From Cyanobacteria bacterium OH_PDB_230 (GTDB lineage: Bacteria > Cyanobacteriota > Vampirovibrionia > Gastranaerophilales > Gastranaerophilaceae), in assembly GCA_023421795.1 (NCBI GenBank), contig JAEZSO010000002.1, forward strand, positions 124,001 to 188,000: 64,000 nt of DNA. Direction: 5' to 3'. Below the pieces are notes generated by a model, which saw nothing but the letters and a program-made list of their open reading frames with translations, ran no database searches and had not been told where the DNA came from. The position numbers and the translations under genes are program-made. This document shows positions 16,513 through 26,052 of the stretch, one piece after another. Positions within the stretch are counted from its first letter, which is position 1; each line of letters begins with the position of its first letter.

Positions 16513-16622
16513 CACAACCGTTTATTGAAACCCATCGAGTCAAGCAGAAGATAGCTTTTCGGTTTTGTTTAACTTCTTATAAAAGACCTTTGCTTTTGCT
16601 GCCTTGAATCCATATCTGGTAG

Positions 16623-19406
16623 CTATATATTCATTTTCTGTGCAGATTGTATTTTTGTCATAACCTCAGCAAGCTCTACGTATTGCCCGCACAGCTTTTC
16701 TGTTTCTTCGTTGGAAAGATTCATCTGCGCTATGGCATCAACCATTTTGGAATAATATTCGTCCTTATGCTCTTCTTTTATCATACTGTAATAATATAGA
16801 AGATTATGGATTTTGTACGTAATGAAATCATTTCTAAGAGGCTGCATTGTTCCTGTGCTATTCAAGATATTCTCAACAATATCAAAGATTTTTATATGAT
16901 CAATCAAACGTCTGTTATTATCAGTTAAAATAGACCCTTCTCTATTAAATCTGTAGATATACAGTTTTTCCCTTACAAAGCATATTTTCTCGGCAGTCAG
17001 AAGAGAGCCGAAGATAACCTTATGATCTTCAAAATCCAGACCTTCTGCAAAGTCTATCTTGTGTTTATCAAACAATTCTTTTTTATACAACTTGTTCCAA
17101 ACACACATAGGATAAGAGAAGGGGGAAATACTTCTCCAGTTGAAAATGCCGTTTTCTAATTCCGATTTGAAATTTGCATCCACAAAATACGGGAAATCTC
17201 TTTCCTGCTGGTTTTGTTCATCGAATCCACCCGGAGTACACATAACAATATCAACGTCCTTTTCTTGAATCAAAGAATAAAGACGCTCAAACATATTTTC
17301 TCTAACCCAATCATCTGGATCCACAAAGCCGATGCATTCTCCTGTCGCGATTCTGAGCCCGTCGTTTCTGGCGGCCCCCGTACCTGCATTCTTCTTGTGG
17401 ATAACTTTTATCCTTGAATCCTTTTGAGAGTACTCTTCCAATATGTTGAAACAATTATCGGTAGAGCCGTCATTTACACAAATAATTTCAATATCTTTCA
17501 GGGTTTGGTTTATAAGGCTATCCAACGACTGCCTTAAATACTTGTCAACGTTATAAATTGGCAATATAACAGAAACCTTGGGCGTTTTTGTTTCAAGAAC
17601 TTCTTGAGAGGTTTCAACTGGCCTTACAATGGCTTTTTTGAAGTTATTGCCTATGTTTCTGACTTTTTTAAGGGCTTTTATGGCCAATTTCAGGTATTTT
17701 GTATCCTTATCAAATTGCGCAAGCTGATCTGAAATTTGCTGCTCATAAGAGAGTCTTTGGTCTTCAATCTCTTGCTTTAACTTAGACTCAAGGTTAGAAA
17801 GCTCTGTTTCATAATATTCTTTTTGCCCTTTAAGGTGGTTCTCTAAGTTATTGTTGTGCCAAACATCTACTTCTGATATTCTTCTTTCTATCTCACCTTC
17901 AAACCATTTTTGCTGGCTTTCAAGTTTTCTTTGAATTTCGTTTTCATAATACTGTGATTGCTTTTGCAGCTCCTCTTTTAAGCAGCTTTCATGGAGTTGT
18001 GATTGCTTTTCTGACTCTTCCTTTAGCCTATTTTCATAGTATTGTGACTGTTTTTCTAATTCTTCTTTCAAATTGTTTTCATAGAACTGCGATTGTTCTT
18101 TAAGGTTATTCTCATGGTACTGCGACTGTTTAAACAACTCTTCTTTAAGATTATTCTCATGGTATTGTGATTGCTTCTCTAGCTCTTCTTTAATATAGTT
18201 TTCGTGCCATTCTCTTTGGTTTTTAAGTTCACTTTGATGATACTCTTCAAAGATTTTTTCTTGGGATATTTTTTGGTTTTCCAACTCCTGGTTATAAAAC
18301 GTTTTTAAGCTATCGATTTCTTTTTGAAAAGAGATCGAATTAAGATGAATTTGCTCTTCATACTTACTTTTAAGCTCTTGATTTTTCTTTTTTGAATCAG
18401 TAAAGGTATCAAAAAATTTGCTGTTGCAGGCTTCAAATTCGTTTTCTGTTACAAGCTGAAATTCTTTGAAATAATAAATATTTTCTAATATTTTAGGATC
18501 TATGCCTTTAAAATCCAAATCCAAAAAGACTTTTTTCATTCTGTAGAAAAATTCTTTTTTGTATTTGGAACTGACCAGAGTATAGCGATGGAAAAGATCA
18601 CTAATAAGCCAATCTATGATTTTGAATTTAATTTCTTCATAGTACGGCAATTCTTTAAAAAGTTTAAAAGTTTGAGACACCATCTCAATTCTGTCTAGAA
18701 TCTGTTTTTCAACTTTTCTCATTGTAGAGCCGAAACGATTAATTCTGTAAAAATAAAATTTTTCTCTTGATACAGAAACCGTTTTTGCTTGCAAATAAGT
18801 TTCAAAAAAGAACAACAAATCTTCAAAAATATACCCATCACTAAATCTTATTTTGTTTTTATAAAGAAAATCTTTTTTATAAAGCTTGCTCCATATCGCA
18901 ACATTGATATCAAGTATCAGTTCAGGGCAATCAAAATGGGAAAACGTTTTGTTGTCAAACGAATCATCAAAAATGCTCAGACTGTAGTATCCGGTGTCTT
19001 CGGCAAATTGCTGTTCTTGTTCGTCAAAAACTTTTGTAGCGCACATAACAATGTCAGAATCATTTTTTAGGGCATTTTCATAAAGGCTTTCAATCATCCT
19101 TACATCGACCCAATCATCCCCGTCGACAAAGGCTATATATTCACCTTTAGCCAATGCTAAAGCTCTGTTTCTCGCAGAGGCTTGGCCTTGTTGTTTTTCC
19201 TGTCTTATTATTGTTATTCTGTCATCTCTTTTCGCGAAATCGTTTAGAATTTTTGGTGAATTATCAGTAGAAGCATCATCCACGCAAATAATTTCTATTT
19301 CTTTAAAAGTCTGATTGACAACAGAATCTAAAGATTTTTCAAGATAGTTCTCTAGATTTTGAATAGGAATTATGACAGATACTTTTGGGATGTACGATTT
19401 AGACAT
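16623..19406 (-). CDS. Double GT2 glycosyltransferase with central pentadecad coiled coil
   Basis: A 927-residue protein. Two GT2 (GT-A) domains lie at residues 8-330 and 610-900, each with 'VSVI(I/L)PI', a D-D/N-D pair ('CVDDASTDN', 'CVNDGSTDN') and a DxD-type site ('VDGDDWV', 'VDPDDWV'). Between them, residues 383-550 are a long charged coil built of near-identical 15-residue units beginning (H/Y)-E-N, with one 11-residue unit. The two domains could add sugars alternately or to two acceptors. It is last in a four-gene minus-strand operon, 13 bases after the previous gene. The acceptor is unknown; cell-surface polysaccharide or protein glycosylation is likely. Confidence 0.85.
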   Translation of the reverse strand: MSKSYIPKVSVIIPIQNLENYLEKSLDSVVNQTFKEIEIICVDDASTDNSPKILNDFAKRDDRITIIRQEKQQGQASARNRALALAKGEYIAFVDGDDWVDVRMIESLYENALKNDSDIVMCATKVFDEQEQQFAEDTGYYSLSIFDDSFDNKTFSHFDCPELILDINVAIWSKLYKKDFLYKNKIRFSDGYIFEDLLFFFETYLQAKTVSVSREKFYFYRINRFGSTMRKVEKQILDRIEMVSQTFKLFKELPYYEEIKFKIIDWLISDLFHRYTLVSSKYKKEFFYRMKKVFLDLDFKGIDPKILENIYYFKEFQLVTENEFEACNSKFFDTFTDSKKKNQELKSKYEEQIHLNSISFQKEIDSLKTFYNQELENQKISQEKIFEEYHQSELKNQREWHENYIKEELEKQSQYHENNLKEELFKQSQYHENNLKEQSQFYENNLKEELEKQSQYYENRLKEESEKQSQLHESCLKEELQKQSQYYENEIQRKLESQQKWFEGEIERRISEVDVWHNNNLENHLKGQKEYYETELSNLESKLKQEIEDQRLSYEQQISDQLAQFDKDTKYLKLAIKALKKVRNIGNNFKKAIVRPVETSQEVLETKTPKVSVILPIYNVDKYLRQSLDSLINQTLKDIEIICVNDGSTDNCFNILEEYSQKDSRIKVIHKKNAGTGAARNDGLRIATGECIGFVDPDDWVRENMFERLYSLIQEKDVDIVMCTPGGFDEQNQQERDFPYFVDANFKSELENGIFNWRSISPFSYPMCVWNKLYKKELFDKHKIDFAEGLDFEDHKVIFGSLLTAEKICFVREKLYIYRFNREGSILTDNNRRLIDHIKIFDIVENILNSTGTMQPLRNDFITYKIHNLLYYYSMIKEEHKDEYYSKMVDAIAQMNLSNEETEKLCGQYVELAEVMTKIQSAQKMNI
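17757..18260 (-). repeat. 15-residue protein repeat region in the double glycosyltransferase gene
   Basis: Units of 15, 15, 11, 15, 15, 15, 15, 15 and 15 residues start at protein residues 401, 416, 431, 442, 457, 472, 487, 502 and 517. Most read (H/Y)ENxLKEEL-x-KQSQ(Y/F). The DNA copies are diverged but clearly related. Confidence 0.85.
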
Positions 19407-19419
19407 ATATTTTTCTCTA

Positions 19420-21120
19420 CTATAATTTTAGCCTATTTTTTATATTATGTTTAATTTTCTTGAGTTTCTTTACGACTTTTAAAACAAATTTTACCTGATT
19501 TATTTCGTTTTCATAAAAAGTTTTTTGTTCGGCAACAGTATTTTCTACTTGTCTGATCTTGTTTTCATATTTATCTTTTTGACAGGTTAATTTCTGCTCC
19601 GTCTCTAAATCTTTATCTGCTTGTACTTCATTTCTTGCTTCTTCAAGTTGCTGATCGAAAAGTTGTTTTTGTTCTTCAAGCTGTTTTTGCATTTCAGCTT
19701 GCCAGAAATTATTTAATTCGGTTCTGGCTTCTTCAATTTGTTGTTCAAACCGGTTTTTCTGCTCTTTAAGCTTTTCTTCTATTTCATTTTTCCAAAAATC
19801 GTCTATTTGTTTTTTCGTTATATCGAATTTTGCCCAGGCGATATTATTTTGAGCCTGGAGCCTGTCATCAGCCTCTTTTTCCAGCAACGTTCTTTGCTGT
19901 TCTAACTCAAATGTTTTTTGGCTTTCATATACCTTTTTTTGTTTTTCGGATTCTGTTGCAAGCAGATTATTATACCAATCTTTTTGCGCTTTTACTTCAA
20001 TTTCAGAAGAATTTTTGTTATTTTCTGAAAGTTCTTTTATTTTGGCTTCGTAATAATCTACTGTTTTCTGGTGTCTTATACTTTTTGTTTGTTTTGATTG
20101 TTGCTCTTTTTTCTTTAAATTTTTATATTTAAGAAACAAAAAGTGGTTATAGCTATCATATGTTGAGTTGAGAACTGCATTAAACTCTTCATAAAAATAA
20201 AACTTTTTTAGCTCTTCAGGACTGATTCCTTCTAAATCCAAGGAATTGAATATTTTTTTCATCCTGAAATAAAATTCTTTTTGATACTTGCTTTCGACAA
20301 GGGTATAAGTGTGGAAAAGATCATCGATAACCCAAAAAAGAGCATTTTGTTTTATCTTTTCAAAAAACGAAACCTTTTTCAAACATTCATAAGCGGCGCA
20401 GACCATAGCAGGCCTGTCCAGAATTCTAACGCCAGGTTTGTTGGTTGTTGAATCCAACCTGTTCGCTCTGTAAAAATATAAAAAGTCTCTTACGATACTT
20501 ACCCTTTTTGCTTTTAGATAAGTCTCATAAAAAAACGGTAAATCCGAATAAATAAAGCCTTCTTTAAACTCTGCTTTAATTTGCTTTAAAAATTTTCTTT
20601 TATATATTTTATTCCAAGAGGCAGTATTTATATCTAAAAGAAAAGGTGCGGTTTCTTCAGGGCTGAACGCACTATCATTCAATGCTTCAGGAAAATTACT
20701 CAAATTATAATAAGGCAGATTATGAGTGGATTTTTGCGTAAATTCATTGTGAAAATGAACAGCGCAAATGGTTATATCTGTATCGTGCTTTTTAGCGCTT
20801 TCGTAGAGCTTATCAAACATATCAGGCTCTACCCAGTCATCTCCATCTACAAACGCTACATATTCGCCGTTTGCATTTTTTAAACCAAGGTTTCTGGCGC
20901 AAGATGTACCTTTTCTCTCAGCTTGAGACAAAACCTTAATCCTGGAATCATTACCAGCAAACTCTTGCAAAACCCTTAAAGAATTATCTGTAGAACCATC
21001 ATCAATGCAAATTATCTCCAAGTCTTTAAAAGTCTGGTTGACAAGAGTTCCAAGACAACTTGGAAGATATCCCTCAACATTATTCACCGGTATAATTATT
21101 GATATTACAGGTTTTATCAT
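19420..21120 (-). CDS. GT2 glycosyltransferase with C-terminal coiled coil
   Basis: A 566-residue protein. The N-terminal GT2 domain (residues 5-330) has 'ISIIIPVNNVEGYL', 'CIDDGSTDN' and the DxD-type 'VDGDDWVEPDMF'. From about residue 340 onward it is a charged coil with repeated 15-residue units such as 'FWKNEIEEKLKEQKN' and 'FEQQIEEAR', one 18-residue unit, and a basic tail 'KKLKKIKHNIKNRLKL'. The start overlaps the stop of the upstream GT2 gene by 4 bases (ATGA), showing tight coupling. The coil pattern matches those of the neighbouring transferases, so co-assembly is plausible but unproven. Confidence 0.85.
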   Translation of the reverse strand: MIKPVISIIIPVNNVEGYLPSCLGTLVNQTFKDLEIICIDDGSTDNSLRVLQEFAGNDSRIKVLSQAERKGTSCARNLGLKNANGEYVAFVDGDDWVEPDMFDKLYESAKKHDTDITICAVHFHNEFTQKSTHNLPYYNLSNFPEALNDSAFSPEETAPFLLDINTASWNKIYKRKFLKQIKAEFKEGFIYSDLPFFYETYLKAKRVSIVRDFLYFYRANRLDSTTNKPGVRILDRPAMVCAAYECLKKVSFFEKIKQNALFWVIDDLFHTYTLVESKYQKEFYFRMKKIFNSLDLEGISPEELKKFYFYEEFNAVLNSTYDSYNHFLFLKYKNLKKKEQQSKQTKSIRHQKTVDYYEAKIKELSENNKNSSEIEVKAQKDWYNNLLATESEKQKKVYESQKTFELEQQRTLLEKEADDRLQAQNNIAWAKFDITKKQIDDFWKNEIEEKLKEQKNRFEQQIEEARTELNNFWQAEMQKQLEEQKQLFDQQLEEARNEVQADKDLETEQKLTCQKDKYENKIRQVENTVAEQKTFYENEINQVKFVLKVVKKLKKIKHNIKNRLKL

Positions 21121-22349
21121 TTATATTTCTTTTCTAATTCAGAATAATTAAATCTAAACTTGAGCTTTACCTTTGGAAGCCTTATATACAAAAAGTCGTC
21201 TTGATACCAAACATCCACAAGTTGTTTGGGCTCTTTTTTAATCGTTTTTATGTGCTTTTTGTATTTGAATGTATAGTGATCGGGCGTATAATACAAAATT
21301 TCCATTATTTTAAATTTAATTTTGTCCTTTAATGGAGCCCTGTGCCTGTATGCTCCTCCAGACAGGTAGAACAAGTAATCCTCATAAGTTTGATTAGCGA
21401 TAATGTCCATATGCTCATGAGTCCACTTATTTTGTTCTCTTATCCTCTCCCAATCGTATAAACCCTCGCCAAATAAAGGTTCAAAACCCTTTAATCTTTT
21501 ATAGAATTCTTCTTGATAATCCTTTTTCATTATTTGAAAACGGTAAGAAATATCATGGAATTTTTTCTCGACAAAGTCATACTTTATGGATTCAAAATAA
21601 GGCTGAGTCCTCATTTCTTTCCATATCATTTCGGTAACATCAAATATGTTCACAAAGTTTTTGTCGCCTTTTTGAACTATAGAATTCGCCCTGTTTATCC
21701 TGTAGTAATATAAGAAATCTCTAACCAACGAAACCCTGTCCATTTTCAAATATCCGGCAAAAAAGAAAGGACCGTCTTCAAAAATCAAGCCATCGGGATA
21801 AAAAATTTGATGCTCTTCTATAAAGCTTCTTTTATAGATTTTGTTCCAGGCCATAACACAAACATCGAACATAAAATCCAGAGTCTCATGATGGTTAAAT
21901 GTCCTGTTATCAAACGATTCGTCAAAATATCCTAAGGTAAAATAAGGATCATCGTAAAGAAGTTTTTTTGTCCTGTCATCATACTTATGAACAGCGCAGA
22001 TACTCATTTGTGAGTCAAATTGCTTGGCATTGTTATAAAGCTTTTCAAACATCGTTTTCTCGACCCAGTCATCTGAATCAACAAAACCAAGGTATTCGCC
22101 TCTGGCTATTTTCATGCCGACATTTCTTGCAGAGGACAACCCGCCGTTTTCTTTGTCTAAAATAATTATTCTTGGATCTTTTTTAGCATAATTTTCGATA
22201 ATTTTTCTTGATTTATCGGTTGAACCATCATTTACACAAATAATTTCGATTTCTTTAAGGGTTTGGTGAATAATGGTATCCATGCACTTTTTCAGATACT
22301 TTTCAACATTGTATATGGGAACAATTACTGATACTTTTATTTCACTCAT
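21117..22349 (-). CDS. GT2 family glycosyltransferase
   Basis: A 410-residue protein. The GT-A domain has 'VSVIVPIYNVEKYLKKC', 'CVNDGSTDK', the DxD-type 'VDSDDWVEKTMF' and 'GLSSARNVGMKIA'. The C-terminal half resembles that of capsule/teichoic-type GT2 proteins and ends in a Lys-rich region. Unlike its operon partners it has no long coiled coil. It begins 7 bases after the GT8 gene and overlaps the next gene by 4 bases. The sugar donor and acceptor cannot be told from sequence. Confidence 0.88.
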   Translation of the reverse strand: MSEIKVSVIVPIYNVEKYLKKCMDTIIHQTLKEIEIICVNDGSTDKSRKIIENYAKKDPRIIILDKENGGLSSARNVGMKIARGEYLGFVDSDDWVEKTMFEKLYNNAKQFDSQMSICAVHKYDDRTKKLLYDDPYFTLGYFDESFDNRTFNHHETLDFMFDVCVMAWNKIYKRSFIEEHQIFYPDGLIFEDGPFFFAGYLKMDRVSLVRDFLYYYRINRANSIVQKGDKNFVNIFDVTEMIWKEMRTQPYFESIKYDFVEKKFHDISYRFQIMKKDYQEEFYKRLKGFEPLFGEGLYDWERIREQNKWTHEHMDIIANQTYEDYLFYLSGGAYRHRAPLKDKIKFKIMEILYYTPDHYTFKYKKHIKTIKKEPKQLVDVWYQDDFLYIRLPKVKLKFRFNYSELEKKYK

Positions 22350-22356
22350 AGCTCTG

Positions 22357-24783
22357 TTATTTTTTGTTAGATTTTTTTCTTGCCTCTATAAAATTGATTA
22401 ATTTAGAAACCGGTTTGATTTTTTCTTCATACTCTCTTGTCAACTCCTCCAGCTGGGATTGATGTTCTTCTTCCGAAGATTTCATTTGCTCCAGTTTTTG
22501 TTGGACTTCCTCATTCAAAGCAAAAATTTCATTTGTTTGCTGTTGAATTTTTTCATTCAGAGTCTCGATTTCTTTTGTTTTTTGCAAATTTACATTTTCT
22601 AGTTCATTAATAGCATTTTGGCATTCTTTTACCCTATTTTCCAGTTTCATTATGCCTTCTTCAATCGAAGAATTTTTATCTTGCAAATCCTCTATTTTTT
22701 GTTGTTTTTCCTTTAAATACTCTTCGTAGAGAGATTTTATTTCGTTGTTGCTGCTTTCATACAAAGCTTTTTGTTCTTCTTGTCTTTTGGTGAAATCAGC
22801 ATTTAAAGCGCTATGTGTTTCACTTAATTGTTTTTTCAATTCTATTTCAAATTTTTGCTGCTGGTTTCTTAACTCGTTTTCGTACCAGTCTTTTTGGTTT
22901 TGCAACTTATTTTCAAATACGTTTGAATGATATTCTTTATAATTTTTGATTTCATCTTTGTAAATATTTTTCTGAGTCTCTAAAGAATCTTCATATGACT
23001 TGTTTAAGATTTCCAACTGAGTTTTAACGGCTTCTTCAAAAAAGCTTTTCAAATTGTCTGTTTTTGACTGTATCAGCCTGTTTAAGAATTCTTTTTGCTC
23101 TAAAATATCCAACTTGGCGGCTTGTTCTAGTTGGCTTATATTTTTTTCAAGCCTTCCTACATGTTCTAGCAGCTTATCGTTTGTATTTTTATCCAATAAG
23201 TGAATTCTGCCTTCGACATCACTTATTCTTTTATGGGTTTCATCCGCTCTTTGGTTGTTGTATGCATAAAGATCTGCTTCTACTTTCATAATCTTTTGCA
23301 TAACGTTTTCTTCAATGTATTTATAGATGTTGGAGTCAGCCTCGTAGACTTTTTCGATTTCCGCCGCAAAGTTCTTCTCTGAATCTGAAATTCTGGAATT
23401 TAATTCTTCTACCCTTTTCCCCGTATGCTCGTATAACTCATGTTCAACTTTAAGGATTTGTTGATTAAGCTCCTGAACTTGTTTGTCTTGCAATTTAGAA
23501 AGATTTAAAAATCCTTGCTGTTGTTCCTCTAAAAGGTGCTGCTGCTCTTGCAATTGCTGATGTTGCTCTTGTATTTTCTGATTGTTTTCTTGTGTTATAG
23601 ACTGATTTTCTTGTGCTTTTTGTTGATTTTCCCAGCTTTTTTGTTGTAGCTCATCTATTTTATATTGCTGATCTTGTATTTGTTGTTGGTTTTGCTGTAT
23701 TTGCTGCTGCTGTTCTTGAGTTTTGCGTATATTTTCTTCAATTTTCCATTGCTGGTCTTCTATTTTTTGTCGGTTTTCAACAGGAAGATACATTTTTTCA
23801 GAAAATTCATTTAAGTTTGAAACACCAACCGCTTCATATAAGCGGTGAATTTCTGCTGCCAATTTGTTTTCCAAAAAGTTCTCGACTTTTGTCTTTTCTG
23901 TCATAGCAGGATCTGTCGACAAATCACCCAAGATGAATTTTTCAAAAATTTTCTTTTTGTATTCGGTAATTTTATTTTTCCAAGGAGATAATCTCAAATA
24001 ATCAAAATACTCCTGAAATAAAGGATGTGAAATCTCGCAAGTCCAAGGTTTGAACCTTCCCGCGTAGTGAATTATTTTGTAATCAAAATATTTTTCATAC
24101 AAGCCTTTGTATCTTGATGAATCATATTGGAAAAATTGGAAATTCCATTTTCGCGCGATTGTTTTGATTCCATCTTTTAACACGACGTTTAAGACATCCT
24201 GATCCTGCCACAGGATTTTTTCTTTGTTGTTTTCGGCGTAATTAAACAGTTTCTTTTCAATTTTGTCTGAACGCCATTTTTTTAAGTTGATAAGCATAAC
24301 GCCTGCATTGCAGTATACAGGTAAATCTAATCTTTCCGCCTCATTTTCGCTTTCTACATCAGGAACCATCGCAGTATAATAATTCTCTATATCTGTTTCA
24401 TAGAGCTTTTTTAAGCTGCCGGTTACGACTATATCACAGTCCAAATAAAGGATTTTATCAAGTTTAGAAAAAATTGACGCCATCTTGAATCGGTAATAAC
24501 CGGAAACCGGAACATGATAATGGCCAAACTCCGGATTATATTCTTTTAAAAGAGGGCATTTTTTAAAATCTTCCGGATTCATTTTGATAAAATCAATAGT
24601 AAAAGATTTTATACCGTTTAAAGAACGAATCTGCTCTTTACTCTTTTCTGAAAAGCCGCCGTCTAACACATAAAAATTGAATTTTTCGTTTTTGTCAGAA
24701 TTTCTGAGAATTGAAAGAATTGCAACTCCAAGTTGTTCGGTATAATTGTCATCCGCGTTAAAACAGATATTATATGTACCCAT
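22357..24783 (-). CDS. GT8 glycosyltransferase with long glutamine-rich coiled coil
   Basis: An 808-residue protein. Residues 1-270 are a GT8 domain: 'CFNADDNYTEQLGVAILS' at the N-terminus, DxD at D115-C-D117 in 'LYLDCDIVV', 'YCNAGVMLINLKKWR', and the late histidine in 'IIHYAGRFKPW'. Residues about 310-790 are a coiled coil, first very rich in Gln (about 345-430), later with YEN-x-L segments spaced like those of the other two coiled-coil transferases. It is the first gene of the operon, with an AAAGG site before the ATG. Relatives transfer glucose or galactose onto lipopolysaccharide or proteins; here the target is unknown. Confidence 0.86.
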   Translation of the reverse strand: MGTYNICFNADDNYTEQLGVAILSILRNSDKNEKFNFYVLDGGFSEKSKEQIRSLNGIKSFTIDFIKMNPEDFKKCPLLKEYNPEFGHYHVPVSGYYRFKMASIFSKLDKILYLDCDIVVTGSLKKLYETDIENYYTAMVPDVESENEAERLDLPVYCNAGVMLINLKKWRSDKIEKKLFNYAENNKEKILWQDQDVLNVVLKDGIKTIARKWNFQFFQYDSSRYKGLYEKYFDYKIIHYAGRFKPWTCEISHPLFQEYFDYLRLSPWKNKITEYKKKIFEKFILGDLSTDPAMTEKTKVENFLENKLAAEIHRLYEAVGVSNLNEFSEKMYLPVENRQKIEDQQWKIEENIRKTQEQQQQIQQNQQQIQDQQYKIDELQQKSWENQQKAQENQSITQENNQKIQEQHQQLQEQQHLLEEQQQGFLNLSKLQDKQVQELNQQILKVEHELYEHTGKRVEELNSRISDSEKNFAAEIEKVYEADSNIYKYIEENVMQKIMKVEADLYAYNNQRADETHKRISDVEGRIHLLDKNTNDKLLEHVGRLEKNISQLEQAAKLDILEQKEFLNRLIQSKTDNLKSFFEEAVKTQLEILNKSYEDSLETQKNIYKDEIKNYKEYHSNVFENKLQNQKDWYENELRNQQQKFEIELKKQLSETHSALNADFTKRQEEQKALYESSNNEIKSLYEEYLKEKQQKIEDLQDKNSSIEEGIMKLENRVKECQNAINELENVNLQKTKEIETLNEKIQQQTNEIFALNEEVQQKLEQMKSSEEEHQSQLEELTREYEEKIKPVSKLINFIEARKKSNKK

Positions 24784-24870
24784 TAGCAGTGCCTTTCAGC
24801 CTTTGTGTTTGAATGTATTTTACAATAATTAAAGAAAAAGGGCAAGGATAAATTAAGCTAAAACTCTTGT

Positions 24871-24900
24871 TTGACAAGGTTTTATTATTATTTTTACAAT
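24871..24900 (+). promoter_or_regulatory. Promoter of hydE
   Basis: TTGACA (24871-24876), 18 bp, TACAAT (24895-24900). Transcription would start near 24907, leaving a 50-base leader without a clear Shine-Dalgarno sequence. Confidence 0.6.
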
Positions 24901-24957
24901 CATCCTTGTTTGATTTAAAATGTTTTGGTAAAAGCAAAATTAATCCACTGTTATAAT

Positions 24958-25992
24958 ATGAATGATTTAATTCAAAAAGCAAAGAAAACACATAAACTTA
25001 ATAAAGAAGAGATAGTTTCTTTGCTTTCTACAAATGAATATGACGAAGAAATTTTTTCAGCCGCTGATGAAGTAAGAAAAAAGTACGTAGGAGACTGCGT
25101 TCACTTAAGAGGGCTTATAGAATTTTCCAATATTTGCAAACAAAACTGTCTGTATTGCGGCTTGAGAAGGGACAATAAGACTGTCAACAGGTACAGGCTT
25201 TCCCCTCAAGAAATAATTGATTTTGCAAAAAAAGCACATTCTTACGGCTACAAAACTATTGTAATGCAATCAGGTGAAGATTCTTATTATACGGTAGAAA
25301 ATTTATCTCCAATTTTAAAGGAAATCAAAAAGCTTGACCTTGCAATAACCTTGAGCATCGGCGAAAGAACTTATGAAGAATACCAAAAGCTAAAAGAAGC
25401 AGGCGCAGACAGGTTTTTAATAAGAATAGAAACAACCGACAAAGAACTGTACAAGAAAATGCACCCGAATATGGATTTTTCAAACAGGGAAAAATGCCTG
25501 AAAGATTTAAAAGACATATGTTTTGAAGTAGGGACAGGCTGTTTGGTAGGACTGCCGGGGCAAACCGTTGAATCATTAGCTGATGATATTTTATTTTTCC
25601 AAGAAATTGAAGCGGATATGATAGGCATAGGACCTTTTATACCCAATCCTGAAACCCCACTGAAAGACGCTGAAGGCGGAAGCTTCTCTTTGGCAAGAAA
25701 AGTAATGGCCATAACAAGACTGCTTTTGCCTGATGTAAACATTCCGGCAACAACCGCGATGGAAACTCTAAATCCAAACGGCAGAATATTGGCTCTTCAA
25801 AGCGGAGCAAACGTAGTTATGCCAAACGTAACAGAAGGTGATTATAGAAAATACTATGAACTATACCCCGGAAAAATCTGCATAAACGACACCCCTGCAA
25901 AATGCATAAATTGCATCAGCTCAAAAATAAAAGCCATAGGAAGAACCATAGGAACAGACCACGGATTTAGAAAAAGAAACAACCCGCAATAA
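24958..25992 (+). CDS. hydE: [FeFe] hydrogenase maturase HydE (radical SAM)
   Basis: A 344-residue radical SAM enzyme needed to build the H-cluster, acting with HydF and HydG (neither is in the window). The SAM cluster motif is C-x3-C-x2-C in 'NICKQNCLYCGL'. A C-terminal C-x7-C-x2-C ('CINDTPAKCINC') matches the accessory cluster site of Thermotoga HydE. The ATG at 24958 fits the family length; an in-frame TTG at 24925 adds residues without homology. Two [FeFe] hydrogenase genes lie 5-8 kb downstream, which supports the call over the related biotin synthase. Confidence 0.9.
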   Translation: MNDLIQKAKKTHKLNKEEIVSLLSTNEYDEEIFSAADEVRKKYVGDCVHLRGLIEFSNICKQNCLYCGLRRDNKTVNRYRLSPQEIIDFAKKAHSYGYKTIVMQSGEDSYYTVENLSPILKEIKKLDLAITLSIGERTYEEYQKLKEAGADRFLIRIETTDKELYKKMHPNMDFSNREKCLKDLKDICFEVGTGCLVGLPGQTVESLADDILFFQEIEADMIGIGPFIPNPETPLKDAEGGSFSLARKVMAITRLLLPDVNIPATTAMETLNPNGRILALQSGANVVMPNVTEGDYRKYYELYPGKICINDTPAKCINCISSKIKAIGRTIGTDHGFRKRNNPQ

Positions 25993-26052
25993 ATAGTTTC
26001 TTTTAAAATATGTGTGTAATAAAGTTAGGAAAATAATGAACAAAGGAAATAT

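Noticed and set aside
22745..23906. Several plus-strand readings of 60-97 codons opposite the glutamine-rich coil.
   Set aside because: They arise from the low-complexity codons of the minus-strand gene and have no ribosome sites.
16623..24783. The glycosyltransferase operon as a phage tail or gas-vesicle-like system because of its long coiled coils.
   Set aside because: All four proteins keep intact GT2/GT8 catalytic motifs and there are no phage structural genes nearby.
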